A stretch of DNA of 55,842 nt from Gracilaria domingensis (GCA_022539475.1 VCMS01000308.1:76889-132730), one strand, 5' to 3'. Shown: positions 30,330 to 42,600, counted from the stretch's first letter. Translations and numbers: made by a program. Notes: a model not told the origin generated them from the letters alone.

Positions 30330-33300
30330 GTCAAGATAAAACCTTTCGAAGAGGCGCACGACTACAATTTGTGGCGCGTGCGCATTGAGGCGGCTTGTGA
30401 TTCAAAAGGAATTGGTTCTGTTCTTAAGCATGGCCGTATTCCGTTTAGCACTGATGATGAGAAGAAGAAAGAATTCGGGTTCAATCAGAAGAAGGCTAAT
30501 GGCCTTATCGTCTTGCCTTGGTCAGATGAAGCATTACGAGTTGTCCAATTGGAAATCTGAACAGAATGCTTAAGCGTTTAGATGATCGATATGCATCTAA
30601 ATCAACGGCTTCTCGCATTTCAAAAATGTGCGAGCTTGTGACTTTGCGATATTCTGATATTAATCAGAACCTGGGTCCTCATGTAGATAAGATGGCGGGC
30701 ATTGTGCAGCAGCTAGCTGCAATGAATACGGACCTTCCAGAAGAACTTACCGTTGCTTTGTTGGTCTCATCGATTACTGCACAGGAGTTAAATCCTGTTT
30801 GTGCAGCAATCAAGACCTTGTGTTCCGAGAATACGACGTAAGAAGTCGTCACCGCTCGCTTGCTCGATGAGCAGAAGTCCGTCGGCAAGGTACGAACAGA
30901 GAGTGTGAATGCGAACGCACCTCGCCGAAAGTGTGCTATATTTAAGAAAGACAATCACACTACAGAAACATGCTTTCTCAACCCGTTGTACTCTAAGAAC
31001 AAACTGGGTATTCAAGTTTCTAATTCTGAGAGAGATAGTATCTCTCGTGACAAGAAGGTCATCAACAACGGGAAGGTAAAGGAGAACAGAAGCCGTGCTG
31101 CAGTTGCTCGTGGTATGACAGCCAATGTTTCACCTAGACTATCGATTATGATGGATTCAGGAACGAACACTCACATGACATCGTCTGCGGATGACCTCAA
31201 CGATCGAAGCGCATGCCATATCCCGATTTCATTAGGAGATGACTCGGAAATTGTGGCTGCCGAAAGAGGATCTCGTTCATTTACTTGGAATTTTGAAGGT
31301 ATCAGCAATTCAGTTTCTCTGAGTAATACCCTAGCATCACCTGAACTTGCAATTAGCTTGTTGTCAATTCCAGCTCTCACATCCAAACGTCTCGGCGTAC
31401 TTTTTATGCCGACAATGGCTTTTATCATCGACCTTAAAGAGAACCTTAGGATACTTGGGGTTGCTCCTAGGCAGTCTGATGGACTTTATTACATTTCTGT
31501 GGACTGTTCATTTTCTGAGCGTAGGACATCGCCACACCCGAACGTCAACATAGTCGCCATGATGGCGAAGGTACGCGAAATTGCACAGCAATCTCAAGAT
31601 GAAGATGATGAGTGTCAATCTTTGGATGCTACTCAAGGTTCAGAGGTTTTCTCTATGAACGAATTGGCGGATTTTGAGGATCTTTTCGATGTTGCTAATG
31701 CACCGGTAAGTAATCCTGACCATTGTGCCGAGATCAATGTTTTGGCAACACCGAAAGATGCAGTGCAACTTTGGCATCGTTGGTTGGCACATGCAGTCTC
31801 TGCCTCACAGGTGAAGAGACTGATGATGGATCAGATTATTTCAACTTCATCAACATCCAACTTGGAGTGCATCCCCTGTGTATCTGGTAAGTTCAAGAAG
31901 TCATTTCGCGGATCTCTGAGTACTGCCTCACATCCTAGTCATCTTCATACAGATATCACTACTGCAGGGACAGATTCTCATGATGGATTCCAGTACTACA
32001 TCGTTATTGTTGATGAATACACCAGGTTCCTCTTCACAAGGCCTCTTCGTCTCTAAAGTGAAGCTTCTGAAGTTATTGTCGAGTATGCCAAGTGGTTTGA
32101 ACGTCATTCAGGAGCTGTGGTTCTGTCCTTGCACTCTGATGGCGGTTCGGAGTTTTTCAGAGCTCAGAAGAGGTTAAGAAAGGAAGGAGTTAACATATCA
32201 TATTCTCCTTATACTCCGTCTTCTAACGGACTGGCTGAACGCCATATATATTTACCGATGGGACCAGTCCGAGCGTGCCTCCAGCAAGCTAACCTGCCAA
32301 TCTCATTCTGGACTGATCCTCTTGCACAGTACACAATGGCAAAGAATGCTGTGGTACACACAACAACCACAAAGATTCCGTATGTATCTCTTCTCAAGGA
32401 AAGGCCCAGTTACATTAAGCATTTACGTGTATTTGGCTGCCGTGTATTGGTTATGATTCAAGAAGATCAATTGAAGAAGTTTGACTCACGTCTCGTTGAA
32501 GGAATCAATCTAGGACATACACAAGGTGGACTATACAAGGAACTTCGCAATGCTGGAGTAACGGTTACGAAGCACGTGAGACTCAATGAGAACGAATTTC
32601 CAGGCTTGTCTAATCTTAGTGCAAATGATTCCATTCCAACCGCCCTTCCTTCAGCATCTCCGTGCTCTGTACAAGATTTTGCCGAAGACGAGGAGTCCAT
32701 TTCATCAAGTGATATTCCAGATCTTGTTTTTGATTCAGACTCTGAGGTATCAGAGATTAATGATACAAGTTCTGCAGCTCCGAATGATATTCATTCATCT
32801 TACTCTTCTGATGCTGGAATGTACACTCATTTTCCTCCCAGACATTCTACATACAACCTAGAAACTGGAGAATATGATTCCCATGATGATTTTGAGGATG
32901 CAGTTGACGAAGAAATCTCAATTGTGCCATTCGAACAAAGTAATGCTGCTCTACCGCAGACGATTAGCACCTCGGATGCCCCTTCATTGAAGGAAGCTCT
33001 TCGTTCACTGGAGACTGAATTTTGGAAGGCTGCAATTGAAACTGAGTTCGAAACTATCAGCAAGCTAGGCATTTATGAAGAAGTTGAGGGACAACACGGA
33101 CGCCCGATTCCATCTGGTGTAATCTTGCTATTGAAGCGCGACCATACCGGTGCCTCTGCACGTTTCAAAGCCCGTCTGGTTGCCAGAGGCAATTTTCAGA
33201 ACAGTGCAAAAGCAGATAATCTCTATTCTCCAGTTCTCAACTTTGAAGTTTTTCGTTTGATGCTCGTAGTTGCTGCATCTCGGGGTTGGGAGAGGCAGTA

Positions 33301-34482
33301 AATTGAATTCAAAGGTGCATTCCTCTATGCGTACATGTCCGAAGACAATCCCGTGTGGATTAAACTTCCAAACATTCCTGGAATTGCGGCTGCTGATGGA
33401 AGGATTGCCAAGCTGCTCAAATCTATGTATGGTAGTAGAGAAGCTCCCCGACTTTGGTACGAATGAGTGTCGTAGTTTTTAACTTATATTCGCTGGGATA
33501 TCAGAAGTTTGAATCCACACCATGCATCTTTGTGTATCGTATTTCGAACGATATGGTTGTCATTTTGGCTTATGTTGATGATCTCGTTTTCTTCGGACCA
33601 CCTCATATCATCAAATGGGCTAAAGAAAAAATCTGCCAAGAATTTGAAATTTCAGATCTTGGGCGTACAGACCTGTACCTTGGAGTTTCTATTGAAGATG
33701 GAAGAGATCGTATTGTTCTTCACCAGCGTCTTCTCATTGAAGGCCATGTTCAACAAACCAGACTTGGAGATGCAACTACTGTTTCGACACCTCTTCCAAG
33801 TGAAAACTGTCTGTATCACGCCCGACGCATCCCAACTGACTCAGAGGATCTTAGTATGAGCTCTGTACCATATCCTGAAATCTTGGGGACTCTGCTTTTT
33901 CTAAGTACTCGAACCCGACCGGACATTTCTACAGCAGTATCAAGGCTTGGAAAGTTCTCTGCATCTCCTCTTCCGTGTCATTGGCGTAACATGAAAAACG
34001 TTGTCGGATACTTGAAGGGCACAATGAATCATGGGTTGGTCATTGAAAGATCAACCTGTAATCTTGCGGTTGAAGCGAGGTGCGATGCCGACTTGGGACG
34101 CGACTTGGACAAACGACGATCTCCTGGAGGATTCTATATCACTGATGGGTCTGTGCCTATTGTATGGAGTTCAAAACTTCAGCGATGTACCGCACTTTCG
34201 ACCGCTGAGGCCGAGTTCTATGCTCTGTCAGAATGTATGAAAGAGCTTACTTGGATGAGAAATTTATTTGTCGAAGTTGGAGCAGAAGTCTAGGAGCCAA
34301 TCATCATTAGAAAGGATAACTTGGGTTCTTTTTCATGGTCGAAGGGTGTTCTTGGATTACGCCGTGTGAAACACATTGATTTGCGTTATTACCATGTGTT
34401 AGATATTGTTCGTAAAAACCTTGTTTCAGTACAGAATGTTTCTTCTGACGAAAATCATGCTGTTTTCTTCATTAAGGGTTAA
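30330..34482 (+). pseudogene. Copia B gag-pol polyprotein, broken by stops
   Basis: Gag: KPFEEAHDYNLWRVRIE then LGPHVDKMAGIVQQL. The zinc knuckle reads KCAIFKKDNHTTETC, with one Cys changed to Phe. Protease: MMDSGTNTHMTSS. Integrase: LWHRWLAHAV, HLHTDITTAG, HSDGGSEFF, SSNGLAERH. RT: LVARGNFQN, FKGAFLYAYM, LAYVDDLVFFG with the catalytic pair intact. RNase H: CDADLGRD, STAEAEFYALSECMKELTW, ending KHIDLRYYHVLD. In-frame stops lie at 30839, 32054, 33299, 33464 and 34291, and frameshifts occur in gag. It would be inactive unless supplied with proteins in trans. Confidence 0.9.
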
Positions 34483-34538
34483 TGTCATGATTTATTTATC
34501 AAGCATCATGTGGCCTTGAAGGTGACTCCTTTTTAGTT

Positions 34539-34548
34539 CGAGGGGGAT
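34539..34548 (+). other. Polypurine tract of copia B
   Basis: CGAGGGGGAT immediately 5' of the 3' LTR. Confidence 0.75.
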
Positions 34549-34824
34549 CTCAGTAAGTGATCTGAAGAGCTGACGTGCTGCGGTCGTGAATTGTATTTGA
34601 ATGTTTGTACTTGGTTTGTATTTGACGATTTGTGCCTATATATGCGTGGGGCAAAAATAAGCTTGTATATTTTTTTACTTGGCGTCCGCTCTAGTTTGAA
34701 TTATGTTGCAACACTTGGGTCACATAGGGTCTCCAGGCTTGGACGTATGTCTATATAAGATCCAGGGTTCTCTTGGTTGCATGGCGATCTCCAAGCCAAC
34801 TCAATTAAAATTTTTCTCTCTAAG
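34549..34824 (+). repeat. 3' LTR of copia B
   Basis: Partner of 29971-30245; TATATAAGATCC corresponds to the TATA region of the 5' LTR. Confidence 0.88.
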
Positions 34825-34831
34825 ACGGATG
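34825..34831. repeat. Target-site duplication ACGGATG, right
   Basis: Matches 29964-29970. Confidence 0.75.
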
Positions 34832-35428
34832 CCGGGAGCAATGAATGCCGCATGATCATTGTGATCGTGGGATGGAGAGCGGGGGTCGTCCGCCAGTGAA
34901 AGCGTCGCGACCAATTCGACGGCGGTGTGCCACAGACACCGTCGTCGATCCAAAGATCATCTTTCGCTCTCGCGCGGCAGATTCGCTCAAATACATCCAC
35001 TTCTTCGTTCCTCGAAAATCCAGAGCATTTCGTGGGGGCCGGTTGTTAGTGTTCCAAGTTCGTCCTCGGGTGGAAGCCCAACAAAAAGGGGTTCGACAAG
35101 CAGTGTTGCCAACGGCGCTGTTGCCTGACAACAAAAGTCATTGCAGCTCACAGAATTGACTCGAACCCAGTGACATGTTGAAACGAGTCATGATTTGATC
35201 AGCCTGAGAGACCCTCATTTTGTTCTAGGTGGGTTAAAAGGCCCGTACGTCTAATCGAAGAGTGAGATCTTCCAGAAATTGGACAACCGGCTCGCAGCTT
35301 TCCGGACATGGACACTCCAGCTGCAGCCACTGACGAAGTAGGAAACAGACAGTTTCTGTATCTGTCAGACAGGTACAAAAGAGCAATGCTCAACGAAAAG
35401 CAAACTGTCCCTTTGCTTTCTCGGTGGC
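34832..35428. other. No gene assigned
   Basis: Short frames on both strands, none with a family resemblance. It would include the left end of the Harbinger-like unit, but no TIR was found. Confidence 0.4.
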
Positions 35429-36671
35429 ATGGAGTTTCGCCTGCGTCGCGCTCTCGCCTTCGGTAACACGCACGGTCACAGATTTTACGTTTACTTCCCT
35501 TCGTTTCGCCGACTTGGCCTATACCGACAACGAATGAATTCGCTCCAGTACATACTCGCGAGTGCTAGCCAGAGTGATAGCAGGAGTGATTTCGAAGGTA
35601 CCGGTCGCACAGAACCTCCTAGTCTTCAATCACTGCCAACAAACACCGAAATCCAGCCGTCCTCTTCTGCAAACCACCGTGCCAGCGTTCACAATGTCCC
35701 GTCACCAACAACTTCTGTCCTTCCCAAGCATGCGAAAAAGAAAAACTCCACTCCCAAAAACAGAGAATCAGCACAAGCGATATCGACAATGAAGAAAAGG
35801 TCCAAATGCGCAAAGACAGACGAACCTCACTCACGCCAGGGAAGCACCAACTACACTGTTAACGACGTAGACCTTCTTCTAGAGATCGTTGCTGAGTCAG
35901 AACCTACAGGGGCCAATGAATGGGCCAGAGTAGCGCAGCAGTTCAACGATGATATTACCGATGCCGATAAAGCGTTTCGGACCGCGGGGAGCCTAAAGGA
36001 AATGTTTGACCGCCTTATTCACGTCCGTAATCCAACTGGGGACATGTTCGCCATTTGTGCGCCGTGCGAAGCAGATCAACAGAGATATTCAGGCCAAGGT
36101 CGTCTCGGCCGTTCTTGGCAAACATGATGACCATATCAAACCCTCACTTGAGGAGCTACAGAAGGCGCGCGACGTAGGCGGCGTGGTTGGGGAGCGTCGA
36201 ACAAAAAGAAACATTGCGCCTACTGGGCTGCCTGTAGCGAAGCAGTTTCAACAAGAAATTGTGAAGCACATGGAACTTACTAGCGAAGGTGTATCGCAAA
36301 TGGCTAAATGGGTTACAGAGATGAAAATTCCAACGAAAATCTGTCCGATAGTTACTGTTGATGACATCCGCACCATTATCAGGGAGGAGCTGAGTAGTAC
36401 GAGAGCACAAAATGAAACAGCGCTGCAACAAACCGCAATGCATTTACGCAACGAAGTCGTCGCAACCGTGGAGAAGTCGCTACAGCGCCAAAGAAACATT
36501 GCATCCGAGTATGAATCACCTATTGTGCAACCCGTACACGCTCCGGATCTGGTTGTGGCCCATAATTCTCGTGCGGATATTCATCAAGTGACAGGCAACA
36601 CAGAATGTATCGAAACGCTTCGCGGTGTCCGCCTGCAGTACGGACTGAAGTCTCCGAAAAGGCGCTTTTAA
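35429..36671 (+). pseudogene. SANT/Myb-like protein of DUF6818 type (Harbinger partner)
   Basis: After a Ser/Pro/Lys-rich N-terminus comes a SANT-like domain: YTVNDVDLLLEIVAESEPTG, NEWARVAQQFND, AFRTAGSLKEMFDRLI, NPTGD, and, one frame over, CVRRAKQINRDIQAKV. A helical C-terminus follows (RTIIREELSSTRAQNETALQ). The frame changes once near 36040-36060 within the PTGD...RRAK link, so one indel separates two long open halves. Harbinger elements encode such a Myb/SANT protein next to their DDE transposase to bind the ends and import it into the nucleus. The DDE gene lies just downstream on the other strand, which fits that arrangement. Confidence 0.75.
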
Positions 36672-36697
36672 CGCGTTCACACCCATTCGGCGGTCTG

Positions 36698-38161
36698 TCA
36701 GCGGGACAGGTAGACGCTTTGCAGCAGCATATAGACCACATCGGTAACGAACTTGTCCTTGTATGGTGGCTTCTCGTTGGCTCTTCTACATCGTAGTACT
36801 TTTCCGTTAGTCACATTCATATTATTGCAGAATGCCGTGTCGCCCAGTATACCAAAGCCGGGTGGTGTAGAATTATCTGACAATCGTGGCCAATACAGTC
36901 CGGTTACACCAGCCAGTCAGCTATCGTGCCATGACCCCGGATAATTAATCCCCGCATGAATGATCTCTCCAAAGAAGTTCCAAACGAAGATATTCGTCAC
37001 CTGCACAAGTTGGGTATAGCCGTCGAAATACGCATTTTGCAGGTCTGGGTCTTTGTATTCTGCACATTGGAAGCGCTAACCATCACTAACAGCGAAAACG
37101 CCTTTGAGCAAAGGCGCCGTTTCTGGCTTTGCAGCTGCTAAATGCTGTGCGCTTAACGTGGTCTCACCCTACAAGAACGTTTTGGAAAAAGAGGAGTGCA
37201 ATTTGAGGTTGCCCGGCACTCATGGACGGTACTTGGATGCCAGAGGGACCTCATTTGGAGCGCACGCGATGTCTGTTTGCAGCTCAATTTCGAAGTGTCC
37301 AAATGGAGGACATGCGCCATGCCGATGGAGGGCATTATGAGTGCAAGCGACACACTTTGCACTCCATCTGCACCCACATTGCTCTCATGTTGCACCCTGC
37401 GCTGTCGAGTTGCACTCCAAGCGCACTCCGAATAATGAAATAAACTATTAAAAAAATTGATTTGCCGTTGCAGGGGTGTCCAAATGGAATGTGGGTGGCG
37501 TACAAAAAGAGTGCACTCGGAGGTTTAGCAGAGCGAAATTTGCACTCCAAATGCGCTCACAAAAAGGAAAAAAAAATTTTCTAGGGTCAGTTACAGTGGG
37601 CCACCTATTTTCAGCCTCTGGAATGGGGTCTGAGGTAAGCAACATGCGAAGGAGCTGAATTCCATACGAAAGCCAGTCACTAAACGACGACGGAACTATT
37701 CCAAAGATTGGACACAGGAGGTAGCCCACATCACTCGTTCTGATGTACCATAGTACCAGGCCAAGAAGATCTACGGTGTTCAAGAATATTTTGCGTCCTC
37801 TTCTGGTTCGTTTTCTCGCGTATGGAGATGAGCGCGGTACTTCGCTGCGAAGTTTGATGAAAAGGGGTAGTAGAACATCGAAAAAGATGTGGCAGTTGAC
37901 ACTGAGCGCGGTTGCAAAATCGTCGCCGGTTCCACAGGCGACGATAATGGTCCATGGGGTTACCTGTTTTAGAGGTCTTGGTAATGCTGTGCGCCGGGAT
38001 TTGAGCGTCCGTGAGAGTCGGCGTTGTAATCCTTGGGGAGTGAGAAGTGCGATGCAAAGCTGCATTTGGTTTACCATAACAAAGATGAGAAAGATGGTAA
38101 GGAGTAGTGGAATACGCGTGTCGGAATTCATGTTTGATGGAGGTCGTGGGACAGAAGGCAA
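36698..38161 (-). pseudogene. Harbinger-type DDE transposase, split
   Basis: N-terminal half at 37570-38161: LLGLVLWYIRTSDVGYLLCP, FGIVPSSFSDWLSYG, NRWPTVTDP. C-terminal half at 36698-37150: LLKGVFAVSDG (first catalytic Asp), DLQNAYFDGYTQL, IIHAGINYPGSWHDS (second Asp block), PPGFGILGDTAF (third acidic block). The halves are separated by about 410 bases of unrelated repeat-rich DNA. There are in-frame stops at VSDG and HDS. The order and spacing match DDE_Tnp_4-type Harbinger transposases. It is convergent with the SANT gene, with their ends near 36671-36698. Confidence 0.78.
37165..37580. mobile_element. MITE-like insert inside Harbinger transposase
   Basis: About 410 non-coding bases between the two transposase halves. 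It contains many copies of GAGTGC/GCACTC in both orientations, and its ends show an imperfect inverted GGAGTGCAATTTG/CAAATTTGCACTCC-like pair next to A/T runs. Exact ends and target duplication were not determined. Confidence 0.6.
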
Positions 38162-38242
38162 CGGAGTTAGTGTGCGCGTAATGTTAGCATCTGATTATGA
38201 AGTTAAGGAGAATGGTTGCGAATAAGTTACATAAGAACATCG

Positions 38243-38289
38243 AGTGCCGGGCTGCAGCGGGGTCGGCTGACCCGCTGCAGGCCGGCACT
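38243..38289. repeat. Long GC-rich hairpin
   Basis: AGTGCCGGGCTGCAGCGGGG pairs with CCCGCTGCAGGCCGGCACT around a short GGCT-type loop, with one mismatch and one bulge. It lies 80 bases upstream of the Harbinger transposase start and might belong to that element's end. Confidence 0.8.
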
Positions 38290-39386
38290 TTCAAGACATG
38301 TCCATCCAGCAAACGCTTAAAATGCGGCCATGGGGTTGGTTAGATTTTGCTAGATTGTCGCGGTACCCAATTCTTGGAAGATGTCAGTGTGTATATGTTG
38401 AGACATCGCGTCGCGCATGTGCAAAACCCGGTTATGTCTTTGTCGATGTGGATGGATATGTATGTCGTTATTAAACTCCACGTCTAGTTATCAGACCAAA
38501 GTCCTACATATGAGCTGCAGACTGTTCACATACTTTGCTGGAATTTGAAATTCAGTACTTTGTCCCATGTTCGCTGTGGAACAGAAGAAACAAGGCGGCT
38601 TGAGCTAACCTCAAAATTTGACCCCGGACACTCTCGTAAATCTAGAGCGAGATTAGCCCGAGTCAACAGGACATGATCCGTAGCTCGCTGTACTTCTTAC
38701 GATTCCACGCTCACACTCGCAATAGATGAAAAAGATCCATACTTGAATTTGCTCTGCAGCGTGAGGTTAGGAGGGTTTGCCCTCCGAGCTGCAGGCTTCT
38801 TAGCAAAAGCCCACCTGTTCCCTCCACCAGCGGTACACCCACCAAACATGCATCGTTTTTCAGTAGGTAAGGATAACCGTTAGTTATAAGTCTCACTTTT
38901 CCGAGCTCTGAAGCTTCCCTCGTGAGTGTTTCTTTTGGACGATAGCGAGAACTAAGTACTTGATCTAATCAGAGCTTTCTGTTCTCCAAATTGTTCTCCC
39001 TCCGTTTCACCTTCCACAACCAAAGAGTCCCATTTGGCTTTTTAAATCAATGTTACATTACACTCAACACAAGAGAGGAGACAAAACTACATAGCCGTTC
39101 GAACTTTAAATAGACAAGGTAGCAAATTTTTGAAAGAGCCGTTCATTGCAACGGTCATATGGTTGGATGTCGCGCACGTTGGTGACTGATCTCAGGCTCG
39201 TAAAGTTCGGAGCTTAGCTGCCACGCCATAGAAGAGCTCCCCATAACTTTACGGCGACACAAACTAACAATACCTCGAGCAAACCACACCGTCTCTGCGA
39301 CCTCAGAATCTAAAGTGACAAAGGACATATGCGTTCTACACTAATTAGAACCTCAGAAAGTGGACAACGCCACCCCTTTCACTAAC
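38290..39386. other. No gene assigned
   Basis: A 1.1 kb stretch without a convincing frame. It separates the Harbinger-like unit from the pogo-type gene. No terminal repeats for either were recognised. Confidence 0.45.
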
Positions 39387-41067
39387 TCAGGCCTCACTCG
39401 GAACCTGGATAGCTCTTGCAAAAGTCGTACGAGCTTTGCGAAAATCACACCGCAGGCGTCTTGTTGCCATTAGACGGCACCGCTTGACCTCCCGAGCGGG
39501 ACCAAGCTTGATTAGCCTTCGAATATTTTCCGCTGGCTCTTTATATGTCGCTTTATCGTAATCATTGTCCTTCGAACCGTGAGACCTTTTCCCGCTCTGT
39601 TTGTTTTCCTTTCGCTTTTGAAGCGCCTCCAAAACACTCTCAGACGTGACACGAGAACCGGCAGTCGCATTGATTCGAATGTGACCGGTGTGGTCCCCGC
39701 AAGAATCTCTAAGCATAGTGCGTCATTGCTTCGAAAACCTATCCAACAACTCTGCAACACTAACCGCATCAACGTTTGCTCCCAATCTGCGCTCCATATA
39801 GAGCCTAAGTGGCTCGAAGTTTGTACCCATCACTTCAGGATCCCATATTTCACTTTTCTGGAAACCAGAGCGGATATTTGGTGCAGTTTGGGACCGAGCA
39901 TATGCGTCATGGATACACCGTCCAACATCAAAGGCATTCAGCTTGCTCTTCTGCCTTGCAGCTCTATGCAGCTCCGGCTGCAAAAATGACTTCTAAGAGT
40001 TGAAAACACTCACATCAAGTGGCTGTGTAACGTGAGAGGTATGCGCGGGCAAAGAAAGAACAATGACATTGTTACCTCGGAATAGCTTAAGCGTTCGATA
40101 CTGGATATGCGCACTATATCCATCTAGGATCATCAGAATACGCTGTACATTTGCGCGAAGTGATTGTGTGTCATCCAAGAAACATTTGGCCCATTCAAAC
40201 ACAATCTGTGAGTCCGTACCGGGGCGAATACGTTCGAAAAGATAGCATTCTGGTAGCACAGAATATAATAATTGCGTAACGTTTCGAACTCTTGTGTAGT
40301 GCGCAAGTTTCTCTGGAAAGATGCCCACCGGTTTGTACGCTCGTCTATTAGCCGAAACGACGACAATTAGAGTGAAGCGATCAAGCTTGCATTTGGCAGT
40401 TAATGCCTTCTGCCCAAAACTCATTTCTTTTGTGCCGGTTCCTCTCTGCAAGCCTGGCGCCTTCATTTTCTCGAACAAAGCTCCAGACTGACCCGTTTTA
40501 AAGATATGCGCCGGATTCTTAATATTATAGCGCTTCATTGCCACGTCTACTCTTGCAATATGTCTCGGCAGGTTCTTTAGAGTGACAGCCTGCACTCGCT
40601 CGTTTTCTATCATCTGGAAGTGTTGTATGTGAAGACAATTACGCCACAAGAAGTTCGTCACCCAACGAATAGACGGCCGGTTGTCATGTAAGTGGATTTG
40701 TTCCTGTCGTTCTGTGGAAAGAAAAGAAAAGTACTCTTGCACAAGGTCCCGTAGACCGTTTCTGGAAAGTGCGGTATCGTTTTCAGCAGCGTCGTACACC
40801 ACTACGTGTGCAATAGTTTGTTCGTCAATAACTCTCAGCTTTGGTGGCCTACCGCAGCGATTGAATTCGAACTTAACATCTTTTGGTCATTGCGGTTGTG
40901 CTTCGGGTATTTTTGTAGACCCCCATGCGCGGCGTATGGTCATTACAGGGATGCCATAGTGCTGAGAGAGAACGCTCTAAGGCGTTGTCAAGGGGAAGTG
41001 TTGGAAAACGGCTTTTCGAAGAGACTCGATACTGAACGACATTACGGGCATTGTCGGTCGTAATCAT
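39387..41067 (-). pseudogene. Pogo/Tigger-type DDE transposase
   Basis: Reads right to left. A degraded HTH region near 41000 (LSxHYGIPVMTIRRAWG in mixed frames) is followed by a linker and the DDE domain: TLIVVVSANRRAYKPVG, FLDDTQSLRANVQRILMILD, GYSAHIQYRTLKLFRGNN, LPAHTSHVTQPLDVSVF. The C-terminal part continues in another frame (RSGFQKSEIWDPEVMG) and a third (39387-39716) with a Lys/Arg-rich tail. Frameshifts lie near 39990, 39720 and 40860. Pogo elements move by cut-and-paste into TA. TIRs were not found. Confidence 0.8.
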
Positions 41068-41147
41068 GGCGCAGTTGTGTTGGTAGACGGTTAAAAGCGT
41101 TCAAGTCTGAATCGGTGCGTCGTAGAAAGCACGGGCTTTTTCAAACT

Positions 41148-41196
41148 GCTCCCTTGAGGGAGCGAGCTCGCTTTACATCTCTCTTAAGAGAGATGT
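41148..41196. repeat. Three abutting palindromes
   Basis: GCTCCCTTGAGGGAGC (41148-41163), AGCGAGCTCGCT (41161-41172) and ACATCTCTCT/AGAGAGATGT (41175-41196) follow each other directly. They lie just upstream of the pogo-type gene. Confidence 0.85.
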
Positions 41197-41520
41197 GAAG
41201 GCAGCAAGAGTGTGGTTTCTTTGGAAGGGGAGCGGAAGTGGCAGATATTGTAGTGTTTTGGCATTGTCAATTTATTGCCATCTTGTCAATTTAGGGATCG
41301 GACAGTTACGTATAACGTCGTCGCCAATGCTGGCAGGAAATTGAACTAATAGAATTCAGTGGTTTACAGTAAACCAGTACGCATTGATTCATGATGCGAG
41401 CTTGTCGAGCCGACATCTTCACAACTTCCTTCACTCTCGATGGGGAGACAGAAGTATCAGCAACTTCATACTCTGTGAGGTACATTGGTACACAAGCCCC
41501 ATTTGGCATGTACCTACTCA

Positions 41521-41973
41521 TTACCGACCTCCCATACGCGCAACACCCGATCCTCGACCACCAGGGATGTTGACAATGCTAAACAGCGGTCCCGGAACTG
41601 TCTTGAAATCGCATGGAGTATCCCAGTGACGTCCATTCACTTCAGCCTCACAATGGAATACATCACGGAGTGTATCCGTAGACTTGACATATCTGATAGT
41701 TGTTTGGTAATCGTTGTTCTTCTTCACTATCTTCGGAGTGAAAGCGCCTCAAACATAGCCATTCAAGGTGTAATTGCCAGTACCCCACTGCACATGATCG
41801 TAGACCGCTACAACCCCCTCGAGAGCAAAGTCGCAAAGACCATAGTCGCCTCTAACTTCACACCACTCAAAGGATAAGTATTGGTTTGTGGCCCACGATG
41901 GTATGACACTAGCCAAGTTTGGGCTCGCCAATGTGAAAAGAAGAAAGGGAAATAGAGAGAATACGGGCTTCAT
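41521..41973 (-). pseudogene. Predicted secreted protein with internal stop
   Basis: ATG at 41973 begins MKPVFSLFPFLLFTLASPNL, a clear signal peptide. The mature part has Trp, Cys and Tyr residues (FEWCEVRGDYGLCDFALEG, FHCEAEVNGRHWDTPCDF), suggesting disulfides. One in-frame TGA lies at 41749-41751, after which the same frame continues for 75 codons to GVARMGGR. Another frame (41306-41521) continues with TEYEVADTSVSPSRV, so the C-terminus may be frameshifted too. No family recognised. Confidence 0.5.
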
Positions 41974-42600
41974 GATGGAAACTATATTTGGAGAGATGAT
42001 TGACGCTGGCTGAAGAGATACAGAGAACGGGAAACGGTATTTCTTCTTATACTCATCTCGTTTAACGATCAATTGCGGTTTTCTGTCTGGCAGCCTGCTG
42101 CCACTGCCAGAGCTGCTGCGGCACTGCCGCAGCAGCTCTCACAAAAAACAAGTTACACAAGCAACCAAATATCTCTCCTGCTGTTTGTGGAAGAGGCTCT
42201 GAACTCAAAGTCAAACCAGTTTTCTGGTTGCTTGTGGCGCAAGCAAATTGTTAAGCTCTCTTTGCGATATAACCGGTGAAAGATGCAGCGTCTCCACATC
42301 GATGAGTAACTTAACGTCTCCTCTCTCGCATGATGTCGAATGCACTAGTCAATCAGAGCTTCTCTTCTACCGCTTTCATTGCTGGCCTCAACTTCTTAGA
42401 ATTTGTTCCCTTGCTTTTGTTTCGGACTTGCGGCTAAACCACATGCATGTAGTGGCCGACGATAGTGGTCACCACGTAAGAGATCAGCGAACAGACAGGG
42501 CTGGGGGCGGCATGTCCGCTGGGGAGTTGCCCAAGAGCAGGCGCCAGGAAGTGGAGACTATGCGGGAGCCGTTGAGAGACGAGATATCAGCGCTTTGAGA
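41974..42600. other. No gene assigned
   Basis: Upstream of the secreted-protein gene. A plus-strand frame at 42248-42598 has no family resemblance. It holds the hairpin at 42110-42138. Confidence 0.35.
42110..42138. repeat. Perfect GC-rich hairpin
   Basis: GAGCTGCTGCGGCA and TGCCGCAGCAGCTC around a single base; a 14-base perfect stem. Confidence 0.9.

Larger units (their letters stand above)
29971..34824 (+). mobile_element. Ty1/copia element B
   Basis: A 4.85 kb element with LTRs of about 275 bases, a purine tract before the 3' LTR and a 5-7 base target duplication. It contains the full copia domain order (gag, zinc finger, protease, integrase, RT, RNase H) with several in-frame stops. It is a different family from copia A, with unrelated LTRs. 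It lies about 130 bases upstream of the transthyretin-like gene. Confidence 0.92.

Noticed and set aside
37190..37560. GAGTGC-rich block as a CRISPR-like array
   Set aside because: The hexamers are irregularly spaced, occur in both orientations and there is no constant spacer length or cas gene.
39993..40802. Pogo-type gene as a domesticated CENP-B-like host protein
   Set aside because: The DDE blocks are transposase-like and the gene is broken by several frameshifts, so a functional host gene is unlikely.
41749..41751. In-frame TGA in the secreted protein as a selenocysteine codon
   Set aside because: The context (YV-TGA-GAF) is not a known selenoprotein motif, no SECIS-like hairpin was recognised downstream, and neighbouring genes are broken in the same way.
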